Shown one piece after another: positions 26,698-37,384 of a stretch of DNA of 64,000 nt. Numbering within the stretch: the first letter of the stretch is position 1; every line of letters begins with the position of its first letter. Source of the stretch: Polynucleobacter sp. 30F-ANTBAC (GTDB lineage Bacteria > Pseudomonadota > Gammaproteobacteria > Burkholderiales > Burkholderiaceae); assembly GCF_018882385.1 (NCBI RefSeq), contig NZ_JACVON010000001.1, positions 108,942 through 172,941 on the forward strand, written 5' to 3'. A program made the translations under genes and the position numbers. The notes under the pieces were generated by a model, which ran no database searches, had not been told where the DNA came from, and saw only the letters and a program-made list of their open reading frames with translations.

Positions 26698-26723
26698 TTT
26701 GAATTATGAATTATGAATTCAAA
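26698..26723. promoter_or_regulatory. Candidate GntR operator
   Basis: TTTGAATT (26698-26705) and AATTCAAA (26716-26723) form a perfect inverted repeat with a 10-bp spacer. The spacer also continues a GAATTAT tandem. It abuts the GntR start codon in the divergent GntR-mutase gap. Confidence 0.5.
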
Positions 26724-26799
26724 AAATTAAAAATGCAAGGGAATTATCAAGAATAATCTGTTAAATTACGCTTATTAGTTCATGTGTCGTGGAGAAAAG

Positions 26800-28968
26800 A
26801 TGAGTTCAAGTAATAACAAGTGGCCGTCATTTACAAACCCAAGTATGGAAGCTTGGGAAAAAGCAGCCGGTAAGTCAGCCCCTAATGGCGATGTCGATGC
26901 TTTGGGTTGGAAGACACCGGATGATATCAAGCTCAAGGCTCTTTATACGGCTGCCGATACCGAAGGTTTACCTTTCTCCAACACCTTACCAGGATTTGAG
27001 CCATTTGTTCGTGGCCCACAGGCAACGATGTATGCCGTTCGTCCTTGGACGATTCGCCAATATGCTGGTTTCTCAACAGCAGAAGAGTCGAATGCTTTCT
27101 ACCGTAAAGCTCTAGCTGCTGGTGGTCAAGGGGTATCCGTGGCATTTGACTTGGCAACCCATCGTGGTTACGACTCTGATCATCCTCGTGTGACAGGTGA
27201 TGTGGGTAAAGCTGGTGTGGCGATTGATACAGTAGAAGACATGAAGATTCTGTTCAATGAAATTCCATTGGATAAGGTTTCTGTTTCTATGACCATGAAC
27301 GGCGCTGTATTACCTATCTTGGCTGGTTATGTTGTAGCAGCTGAAGAGCAGGGTGTGAAGCAAGATCAGTTGTCGGGCACGATTCAGAATGACATTCTGA
27401 AAGAGTTCATGGTGCGTAATACCTACATCTACCCACCAGAGCCATCCATGCGCATTATTGGTGACATCATTGAGTACACCTCTCAGAACATGCCGAAGTT
27501 CAATTCCATTTCTATTTCGGGTTATCACATGCAAGAGGCAGGTGCTAACCAAGCTTTGGAATTGGCCTTCACGATTGCCGATGGTAAAGAATATGTCAAA
27601 ACTGCTTTAACCAAAGGTTTAGATGTGGATGACTTCGCGGGTCGTTTGTCATTCTTCTTTGCCATTGGTATGAACTTCTACTTGGAAGTGGCCAAGCTAC
27701 GCGCTGCTCGCTTGTTGTGGTGGAAGATCATGAAAGAGTTCAATCCAAAGAACCCTAAATCCTTGATGTTGCGCACCCATTGCCAAACATCCGGATGGTC
27801 ACTGACAGAGCAAGATCCCTACAACAACGTGGTTCGTACCACGGTGGAAGCAATGGCGGCTGTCTTTGGCGGAACACAATCGTTGCACACCAATTCATTT
27901 GATGAAGCGATTGCTTTACCAACTGAATTCTCGTCACGGATTGCACGTAATACCCAGTTGATCATTCAAGAAGAGACGCACATCACCAATGTGATCGATC
28001 CTTGGGCGGGTTCTTACATGATGGAAAAGCTCACGCATGACATGGCGGATAAAGCTTTAGAAATCATTCAAGAAGTGGAAGCCATGGGTGGCATGACCAA
28101 AGCTGTAGAGAGTGGCTGGGCTAAGTTAAAAATTGAAGCTGCTGCTGCTGAAAAACAAGCTTGCATCGATTCTGGTAAAGATGTGATTGTTGGCGTTAAT
28201 AAATACAAGTTAGCCAAAGAAGACAACATTGATATTTTGGCGATTGATAACAACAAGGTTCGTGATTCACAGATCGTTCGTTTGAAAGATGTCAAAGCGA
28301 AGCGAGATAGTGCGAAGGTTCAAGCCGCATTAGATGCATTGACGCAAGCTGCCGAAACGAATACAGGTAACTTATTAGGCTTAGCGATAGATGCGATTCG
28401 CCTAAGAGCGACAGTGGGTGAAGTATCCGATGCATTAGAGAAAGTTTTTGGGCGCCATCGCGCCGATACTCAAAAGGTGACTGGTGTGTATGCAGCTGCT
28501 TATGACTCAGCCGAAGGTTGGGATAAATTAAAAACAGAAATCGCTGACTTTGCTAAAGAAGAGGGTCGTCATCCTCGTGTGATGATTGCCAAGCTCGGTC
28601 AAGACGGCCATGATCGTGGTGCTAAAGTTGTGGCGACAGCATTTGCTGACTTGGGCTTCGATGTGGATATGGGGCCTTTGTTCCAAACGCCAGAAGAGTG
28701 TGCTCGCCAAGCGATTGAAAATGACGTACATGCAGTGGGTATTTCAACACTAGCTGCAGGACACAAAACCTTGGTACCAGCGATCATTGCGGAGCTTAAA
28801 AAGCAAGGCGCTGATGACATCATTGTTTTCGTGGGTGGCGTGATTCCTCGTCAAGACTATGAAGAGCTCTATGAGGCGGGTGTGAAGGGCATTTATGGCC
28901 CAGGGACACCGATACCGGCATCTGCCAAAGATGTACTTGAGCAAATTCGTTTAGCGCTCAAGAAATAA
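26800..28968 (+). CDS. Methylmalonyl-CoA mutase (single-chain, B12-dependent)
   Basis: A 722-residue enzyme that rearranges (R)-methylmalonyl-CoA to succinyl-CoA with adenosylcobalamin. The substrate-binding barrel fills residues about 30-560 ([18 protein letters not shown] near the start). The cobalamin domain at the C-terminus has the DxHxxG motif in [16 protein letters not shown] 26800 has GGAG at 26791-26794. Both domains in one chain match the large-subunit (ScpA/MutB) length. No inactive partner subunit is present, so a homodimer is expected. The operon continues with the G-protein chaperone and propionyl-CoA carboxylase. No cobalamin riboswitch is seen. Confidence 0.97.
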   Translation: MSSSNNKWPSFTNPSMEAWEKAAGKSAPNGDVDALGWKTPDDIKLKALYTAADTEGLPFSNTLPGFEPFVRGPQATMYAVRPWTIRQYAGFSTAEESNAFYRKALAAGGQGVSVAFDLATHRGYDSDHPRVTGDVGKAGVAIDTVEDMKILFNEIPLDKVSVSMTMNGAVLPILAGYVVAAEEQGVKQDQLSGTIQNDILKEFMVRNTYIYPPEPSMRIIGDIIEYTSQNMPKFNSISISGYHMQEAGANQALELAFTIADGKEYVKTALTKGLDVDDFAGRLSFFFAIGMNFYLEVAKLRAARLLWWKIMKEFNPKNPKSLMLRTHCQTSGWSLTEQDPYNNVVRTTVEAMAAVFGGTQSLHTNSFDEAIALPTEFSSRIARNTQLIIQEETHITNVIDPWAGSYMMEKLTHDMADKALEIIQEVEAMGGMTKAVESGWAKLKIEAAAAEKQACIDSGKDVIVGVNKYKLAKEDNIDILAIDNNKVRDSQIVRLKDVKAKRDSAKVQAALDALTQAAETNTGNLLGLAIDAIRLRATVGEVSDALEKVFGRHRADTQKVTGVYAAAYDSAEGWDKLKTEIADFAKEEGRHPRVMIAKLGQDGHDRGAKVVATAFADLGFDVDMGPLFQTPEECARQAIENDVHAVGISTLAAGHKTLVPAIIAELKKQGADDIIVFVGGVIPRQDYEELYEAGVKGIYGPGTPIPASAKDVLEQIRLALKK

Positions 28969-29000
28969 ATCATCAAACTCAACTGAAAAGACCCAACTGA

Positions 29001-30020
29001 GTGGACGCACAAGACCAAGCTCTCGTGGATGCGATTTGTGGCCCAGGCGCACAGCCTGGTGCTGCTCAACGTCGCTCGATGGCAAAGGCGATTACGTTGC
29101 TGGAGTCGACGCGTCCTGATCATCGCTTGCGAGCGGATGATTTACTCAATGCAGTTTTGCCTAAGAGTGGTAACTCTTTTAGATTGGGCATTTCTGGCGT
29201 TCCTGGAGTTGGAAAATCCACCTTCATTGAAGCGCTGGGTTTGTACTTGATTGAAAAAGGGCATCGCGTTGCTGTTTTGGCGATTGATCCATCCTCTACC
29301 GTGAACGGCGGTTCTATCTTGGGTGATAAAACCCGGATGGAGTTTTTATCGGTTCATGAAAAAGCATTTATTCGTCCCAGTCCATCCTCTGGCAACTTGG
29401 GTGGTGTGGCTGAAAAAACCCGTGAGGCGATGTTGGTTGCCGAAGCCGCTGGTCATGATGTGGTTATTGTCGAGACCGTGGGTGTGGGTCAAAGTGAAAT
29501 AGCTGTGGCCAATATGACGGATATGTTTGTGCTATTGCAACTTCCCAATGCGGGCGATGATCTTCAAGCCATTAAAAAAGGTGTGATGGAATTGGCCGAT
29601 TTGGTGGTGATTAATAAGGTTGATCTAGACCCGGATGCTGCCATGCGTGCCCAAGGTCAGGTGATGAGTTCCTTGCGTTTATTTAGCATGCACGGTAATC
29701 CTGATCATGCTCACCATGATGAAACACTTTGGCATCCTCGAGTGATGAAAATGAGTGCCTTGAAGTCAGAGGGTATTACCGAGTTTTGGGACTTGGTCAT
29801 GCAATTTCAAAGCATACAAACTCAACACGGGCATTTAAAACAACGTCGCCAACACCAAGCGCAAGCTTGGATGTGGGAGCGCATTGAAGCAGGCTTAAAA
29901 CAAGGATTTGAAAACAACCAAGCTGTGCAGAAACTATTGCCGGATCTAACCCGTGCTGTTAATGCGGGGGAGGTTGCAGCATCTGTAGCAGCTCGAAAAT
30001 TATTGGATTTAATGAAGTAA
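29001..30020 (+). CDS. meaB: Methylmalonyl-CoA mutase-associated GTPase MeaB
   Basis: A 339-residue SIMIBI-class GTPase that protects and reloads methylmalonyl-CoA mutase with cofactor. Walker A is GVPGVGKST (residues about 64-72); DPSS and DKTRM switch residues follow. ETVGVGQSE carries the switch region and NKVD the guanine specificity motif. The start is GTG at 29001, 32 bp after the mutase stop, without a strong Shine-Dalgarno, so coupling to the mutase is likely. Older names for the family include ArgK. Confidence 0.96.
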   Translation: MDAQDQALVDAICGPGAQPGAAQRRSMAKAITLLESTRPDHRLRADDLLNAVLPKSGNSFRLGISGVPGVGKSTFIEALGLYLIEKGHRVAVLAIDPSSTVNGGSILGDKTRMEFLSVHEKAFIRPSPSSGNLGGVAEKTREAMLVAEAAGHDVVIVETVGVGQSEIAVANMTDMFVLLQLPNAGDDLQAIKKGVMELADLVVINKVDLDPDAAMRAQGQVMSSLRLFSMHGNPDHAHHDETLWHPRVMKMSALKSEGITEFWDLVMQFQSIQTQHGHLKQRRQHQAQAWMWERIEAGLKQGFENNQAVQKLLPDLTRAVNAGEVAASVAARKLLDLMK

Positions 30021-30089
30021 AGAGAAGCAGTAAATAAAACGCAATTTAAAAGTTATTGATTCAGTTTTAGAAATAAGGGAGCACTTTCC

Positions 30090-31622
30090 ATGCATGAAAT
30101 CATTAAGCAACTAGAAGCCAAGCGAGAGCAGGCGCGCCTAGGTGGTGGTCAAAAGCGTATCAATGCCCAACATGGCAAAGGTAAGTTAACGGCACGCGAG
30201 CGTATCGAACTTTTACTCGATGAAGGTTCATTTGAAGAGTGGGACATGTTCGTTGAACATCGTTGCACTGATTTTGGTATGGCGGATGAATCCGTGCCAG
30301 GTGATGGTGTGGTAACAGGTTACGGCATGATCAATGGCCGTTTGGTATTTGTGTTTTCACAAGACTTCACAGTATTTGGTGGCTCTCTATCCGAAGCTCA
30401 TGCTGAGAAGATTTGTAAAGTCATGGATCAAGCGATGAAAGTTGGCGCACCTGTGATTGGTTTGAATGACTCAGGTGGTGCACGTATTCAAGAGGGTGTG
30501 GCATCTTTGGGTGGTTATGCAGAGATTTTCCAGCGTAACGTGTCAGCCTCTGGTGTGATTCCTCAGATCTCTCTCATCATGGGGCCATCAGCGGGTGGTG
30601 CAGTTTATTCGCCTGCTTTGACTGATTTCATCTTTATGGTGAAAGATAGTTCATACATGTTTGTGACTGGTCCAGAAGTGGTTAAGACTGTGACACATGA
30701 AGAAGTGACGGCTGAAGAGTTGGGTGGCGCGATGACGCACTCAACAAAATCTGGCGTTTGTGATCGTTCATTTGATAACGATGTCGAAGCGATCATGATG
30801 TTGCGTCGTTTCTTTAACTATTTGCCTTTATCCAATAAAGAAAAACCACCAGTTAGAAAAGGTGCGGATGCGGCTGAGCGTTTGGATTACTCATTAGATA
30901 CGCTAGTGCCAGATAATGCCAACAAGCCTTATGACATGCACGAGCTCATTACCAAGACGGTAGATGATGGTGATTTCTTTGAGTTGCAACCGGATTACGC
31001 TAAGAACATCATTATTGGTTTTGCGCGTATCGAAGGTCAAACGGTGGGTATTGTTGCCAACCAGCCATTGGTACTTGCTGGTTGTTTGGATATCAAATCA
31101 TCGATCAAAGCCGCACGCTTTGTGCGTTTCTGTGATGCATTCAATATTCCTGTTGTGACTTTTGTAGACGTGCCAGGCTTCATGCCAGGTACTGCTCAAG
31201 AGTACGGCGGCATCATCAAGCATGGTGCTAAATTACTTTATGCCTATGCGGAGTGCACGGTTCCTAAAATCACAGTGATCACACGTAAGGCGTACGGTGG
31301 TGCGTATGACGTGATGGCTTCTAAGCACTTAAGAGGTGACGTTAACTTTGCTTGGCCATCGGCTGAGATTGCCGTAATGGGACCGAAGGGTGCGGTGGAA
31401 ATTATTTTCCGTGAAGAGAAGGGTGATCCTGCAAAGTTAGCTGAGCGTGAAGCAGAGTACAAATCTAAATTTGCTAATCCATTCGTAGCAGGTCGTCGTG
31501 GTTACATCGATGATGTGATCATGCCTCATGAAACTCGTAAGCGTGTGGCGCGTTCTTTGGCAATGCTCAAAGACAAGGATCTAGAAAATCCATGGCGCAA
31601 ACACGGCAACATTCCCCTTTAA
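30090..31622 (+). CDS. pccB: Propionyl-CoA carboxylase, beta (carboxyltransferase) subunit
   Basis: A 510-residue carboxyltransferase. The N-terminal [19 protein letters not shown] stretch, the acyl-CoA oxyanion region ([20 protein letters not shown]), and the biotin-side oxyanion region ([20 protein letters not shown]) are all present, with [14 protein letters not shown] near the C-terminus. It transfers CO2 from carboxybiotin to propionyl-CoA to form (S)-methylmalonyl-CoA. The substrate is assigned from the flanking mutase, MeaB and alpha-subunit genes; acetyl-CoA use cannot be excluded. The alpha subunit starts 17 bp downstream. Confidence 0.95.
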   Translation: MHEIIKQLEAKREQARLGGGQKRINAQHGKGKLTARERIELLLDEGSFEEWDMFVEHRCTDFGMADESVPGDGVVTGYGMINGRLVFVFSQDFTVFGGSLSEAHAEKICKVMDQAMKVGAPVIGLNDSGGARIQEGVASLGGYAEIFQRNVSASGVIPQISLIMGPSAGGAVYSPALTDFIFMVKDSSYMFVTGPEVVKTVTHEEVTAEELGGAMTHSTKSGVCDRSFDNDVEAIMMLRRFFNYLPLSNKEKPPVRKGADAAERLDYSLDTLVPDNANKPYDMHELITKTVDDGDFFELQPDYAKNIIIGFARIEGQTVGIVANQPLVLAGCLDIKSSIKAARFVRFCDAFNIPVVTFVDVPGFMPGTAQEYGGIIKHGAKLLYAYAECTVPKITVITRKAYGGAYDVMASKHLRGDVNFAWPSAEIAVMGPKGAVEIIFREEKGDPAKLAEREAEYKSKFANPFVAGRRGYIDDVIMPHETRKRVARSLAMLKDKDLENPWRKHGNIPL

Positions 31623-31639
31623 TCGATTAGGAAAAGAAC

Positions 31640-33637
31640 ATGTTTAAAAAGATTCTAATTGCTAACCGTGGTGAGATTGCTTGCCGCGTAATTAAAACAG
31701 CCCGTAAGATGGGTATTAAAACGGTAGCGGTTTATTCCGAAGCAGATAAAGATGCGCGCCATGTTGAGTTGGCTGACGAAGCTGTTTGTATTGGCCCAGC
31801 TCCTTCACGCGAGTCTTACTTGGTGATGGATAACATCATCAAGGCTTGCAAAGATACAGGCGCTGAGGCGGTTCATCCGGGTTATGGTTTCTTGTCTGAG
31901 AACGAAGCCTTTGCAAAACGTCTCGAAGAAGAAGGCATTATATTCATCGGTCCTAAGCATCACTCGATCGCTGCGATGGGTGACAAGATCGCTTCGAAGA
32001 AATTAGCCAATGAAGCCAAAGTTAATACCATTCCAGGTTATAACGACGCCATTGATACACCTGAGGCAGCGGTAGAGATTGCTAAAGGCATTGGTTACCC
32101 TGTCATGATCAAAGCTTCAGCAGGTGGTGGCGGTAAAGGCTTGCGCGTTGCATTCAATGATAAAGAAGCGTTTGAAGGCTTTTCTGCTTGTAAAAATGAA
32201 GCTTTAAATAGCTTTGGTGATGATCGCGTATTTATTGAGAAGTTTGTTGAAGAGCCACGCCATATTGAAATCCAGATATTGGGTGATGCACATGGCAACA
32301 CGGTTTACTTGTGGGAGCGTGAATGTTCGATTCAGCGTCGTCACCAAAAGGTGATTGAAGAAGCACCATCACCGTTCATTAGTGAAGCCACTCGTAAAGC
32401 GATGGGTGAGCAAGCGGTAGCGCTTGCTAAAGCCGTTAAGTACCAATCAGCCGGTACGGTTGAGTTTGTCGTCGGTAAGGATCAGTCTTTCTACTTCTTG
32501 GAAATGAACACGCGTTTACAAGTAGAGCATCCTGTGACGGAATCCATTACCGGTTTAGATTTGGTCGAGCAAATGATTCGCGTGGCTGCCGGTGAAAAGT
32601 TATCCTTTGGTCAAGGCGATATTCAGCGCAACGGTTGGTCAATGGAGTGCCGTATCAATGCGGATGACCCATACCGTAGTTTCTTGCCTTCTACCGGTCG
32701 CTTGGTGAGATACCAGCCGCCAGCAGAAGTGGATGGTGTGCGTGTGGATACCGGCGTGTATGAGGGTGGTGAGATCCCGATGTACTACGACTCGATGATT
32801 GCCAAATTGATTGTGCATGGCAAAGATCGTATGGATGCCATTACCAAGATGCGTGCTGCTTTAAACAAATTTGTGATTCGTGGCATTCACTCGAACATTC
32901 CCTTCCAGGCAGCATTGATGCAGCACCCACGTTTTATTTCGGGTGATTTCAATACAGGTTTTATTGCAGAGCAGTTTCCGCACGGTTTCCGTGCCAGTGA
33001 TGTCAAGCCAACCGATTTAGGATTGATGGATGCTCTAGCAACAGCAGTTCATCGCCGTTACTTGGAGCGTGCGGCTGGTATTTACGGTCAGCTAGAGGGG
33101 CATGAGGTCAAAATCCCTAGCCACTTTGTGGTGGCATCTGGTGAACCGGGCAAGATGGATTATGTCGACGCTTCTCTTGAGGAAACGGCTAAGGGTTATC
33201 ACGTCACGGTTAACAATAAGACCTATGACATTGAGACAGATTGGAATCCTGGTCAAATCATTTACAGTGCTACCGTGAATGGTCAAGAAATCGCTGCACA
33301 AGTAGAGCGAACAGATTTGTTCTACCGTATTCAGTTTGATGGTGTGCGTGTTGATAGTTTGGTCTTGACGCCACAAGGTGCTGAAATGCAAAAGTTGATG
33401 CCTTTCAAAGAACCACCAGATATGTCGAAATTCCTTTTGTCACCGATGCCTGGTTTGTTGGTGGATGTGGCGGTGACAGTGGGCCAAAAAGTCGAAGCTG
33501 GTCAGCGTTTGGCGGCAATCGAAGCAATGAAGATGGAAAACGTTTTATTAGCTACGCAAGATGGTGTGATTGCTGAAATCATGGCCGCTAAGGGCGAGAG
33601 TTTGGCTGTTGATCAACAAATTCTTCGATTTGAATAA
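31640..33637 (+). CDS. pccA: Propionyl-CoA carboxylase, alpha (biotin carboxylase/carrier) subunit
   Basis: A 665-residue subunit. The biotin carboxylase domain fills about 1-450 ([14 protein letters not shown], the Gly-rich [14 protein letters not shown] loop, [12 protein letters not shown]). A BT linker domain follows. The C-terminal biotin carrier domain has the biotinylated Lys in [11 protein letters not shown]. It carboxylates its own biotin with ATP and bicarbonate for the beta subunit encoded just upstream. Length and domain order are normal. Confidence 0.96.
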   Translation: MFKKILIANRGEIACRVIKTARKMGIKTVAVYSEADKDARHVELADEAVCIGPAPSRESYLVMDNIIKACKDTGAEAVHPGYGFLSENEAFAKRLEEEGIIFIGPKHHSIAAMGDKIASKKLANEAKVNTIPGYNDAIDTPEAAVEIAKGIGYPVMIKASAGGGGKGLRVAFNDKEAFEGFSACKNEALNSFGDDRVFIEKFVEEPRHIEIQILGDAHGNTVYLWERECSIQRRHQKVIEEAPSPFISEATRKAMGEQAVALAKAVKYQSAGTVEFVVGKDQSFYFLEMNTRLQVEHPVTESITGLDLVEQMIRVAAGEKLSFGQGDIQRNGWSMECRINADDPYRSFLPSTGRLVRYQPPAEVDGVRVDTGVYEGGEIPMYYDSMIAKLIVHGKDRMDAITKMRAALNKFVIRGIHSNIPFQAALMQHPRFISGDFNTGFIAEQFPHGFRASDVKPTDLGLMDALATAVHRRYLERAAGIYGQLEGHEVKIPSHFVVASGEPGKMDYVDASLEETAKGYHVTVNNKTYDIETDWNPGQIIYSATVNGQEIAAQVERTDLFYRIQFDGVRVDSLVLTPQGAEMQKLMPFKEPPDMSKFLLSPMPGLLVDVAVTVGQKVEAGQRLAAIEAMKMENVLLATQDGVIAEIMAAKGESLAVDQQILRFE

Positions 33638-33644
33638 GGCGGAT

Positions 33645-34121
33645 ATGACGAACTCAACCGTAACGAAGCCTTTCAAGATCCTAGGGATCCAACAAGTAGC
33701 CATTGGTGGACCTGATAAAACCAAACTTCAGAAGTTGTGGGTGGAGATGTTGGGTCTTGAAGTCACAGGTACTTTTCAATCGGAACGCGAAAACGTGGAT
33801 GAGGACATTTGCTCTATGGGCAAAGGTCCTTACAAGGTGGAAGTGGATTTGATGCAACCGATTGATCCTGAGAAAAAGCCAGCGGTGCACACGACACCCT
33901 TGAATCACATTGGTCTATGGGTGGATGATTTGCCGGTAGCAGTGGAGTGGTTAACTGCTCAAGGTGTGCGATTTGCACCCGGTGGCATTCGTAAGGGGGC
34001 CGCAGGCTACGACATTACTTTTTTACACCCCAAAGCCAATGAGGAGTTTCCGATAGCTGGCGAAGGAGTTTTGATTGAATTGGTTCAGGCTCCAGCAGAG
34101 GTGATTGCAGCTTTAAGCTAA
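33645..34121 (+). CDS. VOC family protein, probable methylmalonyl-CoA epimerase
   Basis: A 158-residue protein with two VOC (glyoxalase-fold) modules. Candidate metal ligands are His in [10 protein letters not shown] and the late Glu in VLIELVQAP; the first position, His in known epimerases, reads Gln in GIQQVAIGG. It is the last gene of the propionyl-CoA operon, 7 bp after pccA, exactly where an epimerase is needed to convert the (S)- to the (R)-methylmalonyl-CoA used by the mutase. Assignment is by context. Start ATG 33645 has AAGGCGGA before it; an upstream frame inside pccA is ignored. Confidence 0.8.
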   Translation: MTNSTVTKPFKILGIQQVAIGGPDKTKLQKLWVEMLGLEVTGTFQSERENVDEDICSMGKGPYKVEVDLMQPIDPEKKPAVHTTPLNHIGLWVDDLPVAVEWLTAQGVRFAPGGIRKGAAGYDITFLHPKANEEFPIAGEGVLIELVQAPAEVIAALS

Positions 34122-34146
34122 GACACCCAGCAAACTGTAGCTAAAA

Positions 34147-34178
34147 AAATAAACGCCACATCTTGGATGTGGCGTTTG
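34147..34178 (-). terminator. Intrinsic terminator, stronger on the minus strand
   Basis: AAACGCCACATC / GATGTGGCGTTT with a 3-nt loop. On the minus strand it is followed by a T-rich tract, so it fits the small minus-strand gene beside it. It can also end the plus-strand propionyl-CoA operon. Confidence 0.8.
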
Positions 34179-34206
34179 TCTATTGAAATCTTACACACGA
34201 AAAGTT

Positions 34207-34377
34207 TTAAGCATAGGCCGACATGTAGGTCAGACCCTTACGCCATTCAGAGAACGCGGCTAGCTTGGGTGGCAATTCACGAATAGCCCCAATCAAGAGT
34301 AAGCCCTTGTTTTTATTCAACTCTTTACACAAACTAACAAACTCGTCATCTGATAAATGGTTAAAACCGTATCTCAC
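34207..34377 (-). CDS. Small 56-residue protein of unknown function
   Basis: A frame too short for most gene callers encodes 56 residues from GTG 34377 to TAA. It has a very good Shine-Dalgarno, AAGGAG, 8 nt before the start, and a terminator after the stop. The sequence begins MRYGFNHLSDDEF and includes KELNKNKGLLLIGAIREL and EWRKGLTYMSAYA, giving a soluble, mostly helical small protein with one Cys. I do not recognise a family. It lies between the propionyl-CoA operon and malate synthase, on the opposite strand to both. Confidence 0.7.
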   Translation of the reverse strand: MRYGFNHLSDDEFVSLCKELNKNKGLLLIGAIRELPPKLAAFSEWRKGLTYMSAYA

Positions 34378-34583
34378 CGAAGGCTCCTTTTAAAGTGTCC
34401 TTGTACCTTCAACGCGTGATAAATGAGTTTGGTTGACACCAATGGTAAAAATGACAGATAAATACTTCTTGGTTGGAATTAGCGACTGAGGACTTTTTTT
34501 CTTCCAAAAGGCATAATGTCTCTTTTGCAATAAAACGCTTTGCGTACCTATAACCATAACTATTTGTTTTACAGGAGTTTTTT

Positions 34584-36161
34584 ATGTCGAATTTGCCTCA
34601 AGGCATGGCTATTAGTGCCGAAATTACCCCAGAGTTTGCAACTATTTTGACGCCTGAGGCACTCGCCCTTGTCGCTAAACTTCATCGCGCTTTTGAACCA
34701 CGCCGCCAAGAATTGTTAAAGGCACGTGTTGAGCGTACCAAGCGTTTAGATGCTGGTGAAAGACCTGACTTCCTGCCTGAAACAAAAGCGATTCGCGAAG
34801 GTGACTGGAAAGTAGCAGCGATTCCTGCTGCATTGCAATGCCGTCGTGTTGAAATCACTGGCCCAGTAGAAGCTAAGATGGTGATCAACGCTTTCAACTC
34901 AGGCGCTGACTCTTACATGACAGACTTTGAAGATTCCAATAGCCCAAGCTGGACGAATCAAATCCAAGGTCAAATTAATATGAAAAAGGCAATTCGTCGT
35001 GAATTGTCTTTAGAGCAAAATGGTAAGGTTTACAAATTAAACGACAAGATTGCGACCTTGCAAGTGCGCCCACGTGGTTGGCATTTGGATGAGAAGCATG
35101 TAACCGTGGATGGTCAACGTGTTTCTGGTGGTATTTTTGACTTTGCTTTGTTCTTCTTCCACAACGCTAAAGAGCAATTGGCTCGTGGCGCAGGTCCTTA
35201 TTTCTATTTGCCAAAAATGGAAAGCCATTTAGAAGCTCGTTTGTGGAATGATATTTTCTGCATGACGCAAGATGAATTAGGTTTCCCACGTGGCACGATC
35301 AAAGCAACTGTATTGATCGAAACAATTTTGGCTGCATTCGAAATGGAAGAGATTCTTTACGAGTTGCGTGAGCATAGTGCTGGTTTGAATGCGGGTCGTT
35401 GGGATTACATCTTCTCTTGCATCAAGAAATTCAAGCTAGACAAAAATTTCTGCTTGGCCGATCGCGCCAAGGTGACAATGACTGCACCATTTATGCGTGC
35501 TTACGCTTTGTTGCTATTGAAGACTTGCCACAAGCGTGGTGCACCAGCGATGGGCGGTATGAGTGCTTTAATTCCTATTAAGAACGATCCAGAAAAAAAT
35601 GCGATTGCGATGCAAGGCATCATTAATGACAAAAAGCGTGACGCAACCGATGGTTACGATGGTGGTTGGGTTGCTCACCCAGGTTTGGTTGAAGCTTCTA
35701 TGGCAGAGTTCAAAGCCGTATTAGGCGATCGTCCAAACCAATTTGACAAGCAAAAACCTGAAGTCAATGTGACAGCTGCCGATCTATTGGATTTCCAACC
35801 AGAAACACCAATTACAGAAGCTGGTTTGCGCATGAACATCAACGTGGGTATCCATTACCTAGGCGCTTGGTTGGCTGGTAACGGTTGTGTACCAATTCAT
35901 AACTTGATGGAAGATGCTGCTACAGCAGAGATCAGCCGTTCACAAGTATGGCAGTGGATCCGTTCACCAAAAGGTGTTTTGGAAGATGGTACAAAAGTAA
36001 CTGAAGAGTTGGTTCGTAAACTGATTGCTGAAGAGTTGCCAAAAGTTAAAGCGAGCGGTGCAACAGGTCATTGGGATCGTGCTGCTGAGATCTTTGACAC
36101 GATGAGCACGAGCGAGAAGTTTGAAGAGTTCTTAACCTTGCCTTTGTACGAGGAAATCTAA
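34584..36161 (+). CDS. aceB: Malate synthase A
   Basis: A 525-residue enzyme making malate from glyoxylate and acetyl-CoA. Motifs include MTDFEDSNSPSWTNQIQGQ, the catalytic Arg in LQVRPRGWHLDEKHV, metal-binding Glu/Asp in the central barrel, and the catalytic Asp in HNLMEDAATAEISRSQVWQW. The length matches isoform A (about 530), not the 720-residue isoform G. ACAGGAG precedes the ATG. Isocitrate lyase is not in the window. tsaB follows with no gap. Confidence 0.96.
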   Translation: MSNLPQGMAISAEITPEFATILTPEALALVAKLHRAFEPRRQELLKARVERTKRLDAGERPDFLPETKAIREGDWKVAAIPAALQCRRVEITGPVEAKMVINAFNSGADSYMTDFEDSNSPSWTNQIQGQINMKKAIRRELSLEQNGKVYKLNDKIATLQVRPRGWHLDEKHVTVDGQRVSGGIFDFALFFFHNAKEQLARGAGPYFYLPKMESHLEARLWNDIFCMTQDELGFPRGTIKATVLIETILAAFEMEEILYELREHSAGLNAGRWDYIFSCIKKFKLDKNFCLADRAKVTMTAPFMRAYALLLLKTCHKRGAPAMGGMSALIPIKNDPEKNAIAMQGIINDKKRDATDGYDGGWVAHPGLVEASMAEFKAVLGDRPNQFDKQKPEVNVTAADLLDFQPETPITEAGLRMNINVGIHYLGAWLAGNGCVPIHNLMEDAATAEISRSQVWQWIRSPKGVLEDGTKVTEELVRKLIAEELPKVKASGATGHWDRAAEIFDTMSTSEKFEEFLTLPLYEEI

Positions 36162-36896
36162 TTGACGATTCTTGCCATCGACACCTCGACACAGTGGTGT
36201 TCTGTGGCTTTGGTCAATGCCCAAGGAGGTCGGGACTCGTCCCAGCCTCCTTTTTCTTTGGTTCGCCATGAGAACCTAGGGCCGGAGTCTAGCCAGCACG
36301 CTTTGGACTGGGTAGAAGCTTTACTCGGTGAAGCCAATATCTTCTTTAAGGATCTTGAAGCGATTGCTGTTGGCATTGGTCCTGGTGCTTTTACGGGGAT
36401 TCGGATTGGGGTGGGGATTGGGCAGGGTATGGCACTCGGTGGTGATCTACCTTGTTTGCCTATCGTTTGTTTGGATGCCATTGCTCTAGAAGGCATTGAT
36501 TCATTAAAGCTTCAATCAGGTGACCGTCTTGTAGTCGCAGTTGATGCACGCATGAGTGAGGTCTATTGGGCCGAGTATCAAGTTCTAGCTAATGGCTTAC
36601 CCGAGCGCTTAGGGGATATTCATTTGTCGGCACCGGAGTGTGTAGCACTTCCTGAGCAAGCTTTTTGCTTGGTAGGTAATGCTGTGACAGCTTATCCAGA
36701 AAAAATGCAGACTCATGCCGCTAAAGCGCAAAAAACAGATGCGGATGCAGTACCGCATGCAAGATCTATTGCGCGTTTAGGCTTTGATGCACTTGAAAAA
36801 GGTTTGCAGGTCAGCGCACAAGATCTTCAGCCGATTTATATCCGAGATAAAGTAGCTCAAACAATTGCTGAGCGCACTCAGGCTAAGCCTGAATAA
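36162..36896 (+). CDS. tsaB: tRNA threonylcarbamoyladenosine biosynthesis protein TsaB
   Basis: A 244-residue member of the ASKHA family that pairs with TsaD in forming t6A37 on ANN-decoding tRNAs. The N-terminal ILAIDTSTQWCSVAL and the GIGPGAFTGIRIGVGIGQG segment are diagnostic. It starts with TTG at 36162, directly after the malate synthase stop, which suggests coupled translation. RimI follows 11 bp later, the common tsaB-rimI order. Confidence 0.93.
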   Translation: MTILAIDTSTQWCSVALVNAQGGRDSSQPPFSLVRHENLGPESSQHALDWVEALLGEANIFFKDLEAIAVGIGPGAFTGIRIGVGIGQGMALGGDLPCLPIVCLDAIALEGIDSLKLQSGDRLVVAVDARMSEVYWAEYQVLANGLPERLGDIHLSAPECVALPEQAFCLVGNAVTAYPEKMQTHAAKAQKTDADAVPHARSIARLGFDALEKGLQVSAQDLQPIYIRDKVAQTIAERTQAKPE

Positions 36897-36907
36897 CTCC
36901 TAAATTC

Positions 36908-37384
36908 ATGTCAGAACTTAGATTGTTGCCCATGGCCGTGCGTGATTTGGATGAGGTGCTGGCCATTGAGCAGCGTGCTCATCTTGCCCCTTGGACAAAA
37001 GGTCAGTTAACAGACTCCTTGACGGCTGGGAACTGGGCGTATGTATTACGAGCATTGGGAGTGGATGATGCACCTGATACATTGTTAGGGTACTGTGTGT
37101 TGATGCCTGGTGTGGATGACATCAGCCTTCTCAATATTGCCGTGGATCCATCCTATCAAGGTCAAGGGTATGCTAAAAAAATGCTCTTAGTGATGGAAGA
37201 CCAAGCCATCGCTAAAAATTTTCTCAAGCTATTTTTAGAGGTGAGAGCCAGTAATGCACCAGCGATTGGCTTGTACCAAAAAATGCATTATCAGCAAGTG
37301 GGTATCCGAAAAGCTTATTATCCCGTTCATGAAGCCCCGCGTGAAGATGCCTTAGTCATGATGAAAGAATTAGTCAAACCATGA
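36908..37384 (+). CDS. rimI: Ribosomal protein bS18-alanine N-acetyltransferase
   Basis: A 158-residue GNAT enzyme that acetylates the N-terminal Ala of ribosomal protein S18. The motif LLNIAVDPSYQGQGYAKKML is the acetyl-CoA site, and EVRASNAPAIGLYQKMHYQQVGIRKAYYP is the RimI C-terminal signature, including the substrate Tyr region. It lies directly after tsaB, and its last four bases overlap the start of the next gene (ATGA), so three genes form one unit. Confidence 0.94.
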   Translation: MSELRLLPMAVRDLDEVLAIEQRAHLAPWTKGQLTDSLTAGNWAYVLRALGVDDAPDTLLGYCVLMPGVDDISLLNIAVDPSYQGQGYAKKMLLVMEDQAIAKNFLKLFLEVRASNAPAIGLYQKMHYQQVGIRKAYYPVHEAPREDALVMMKELVKP

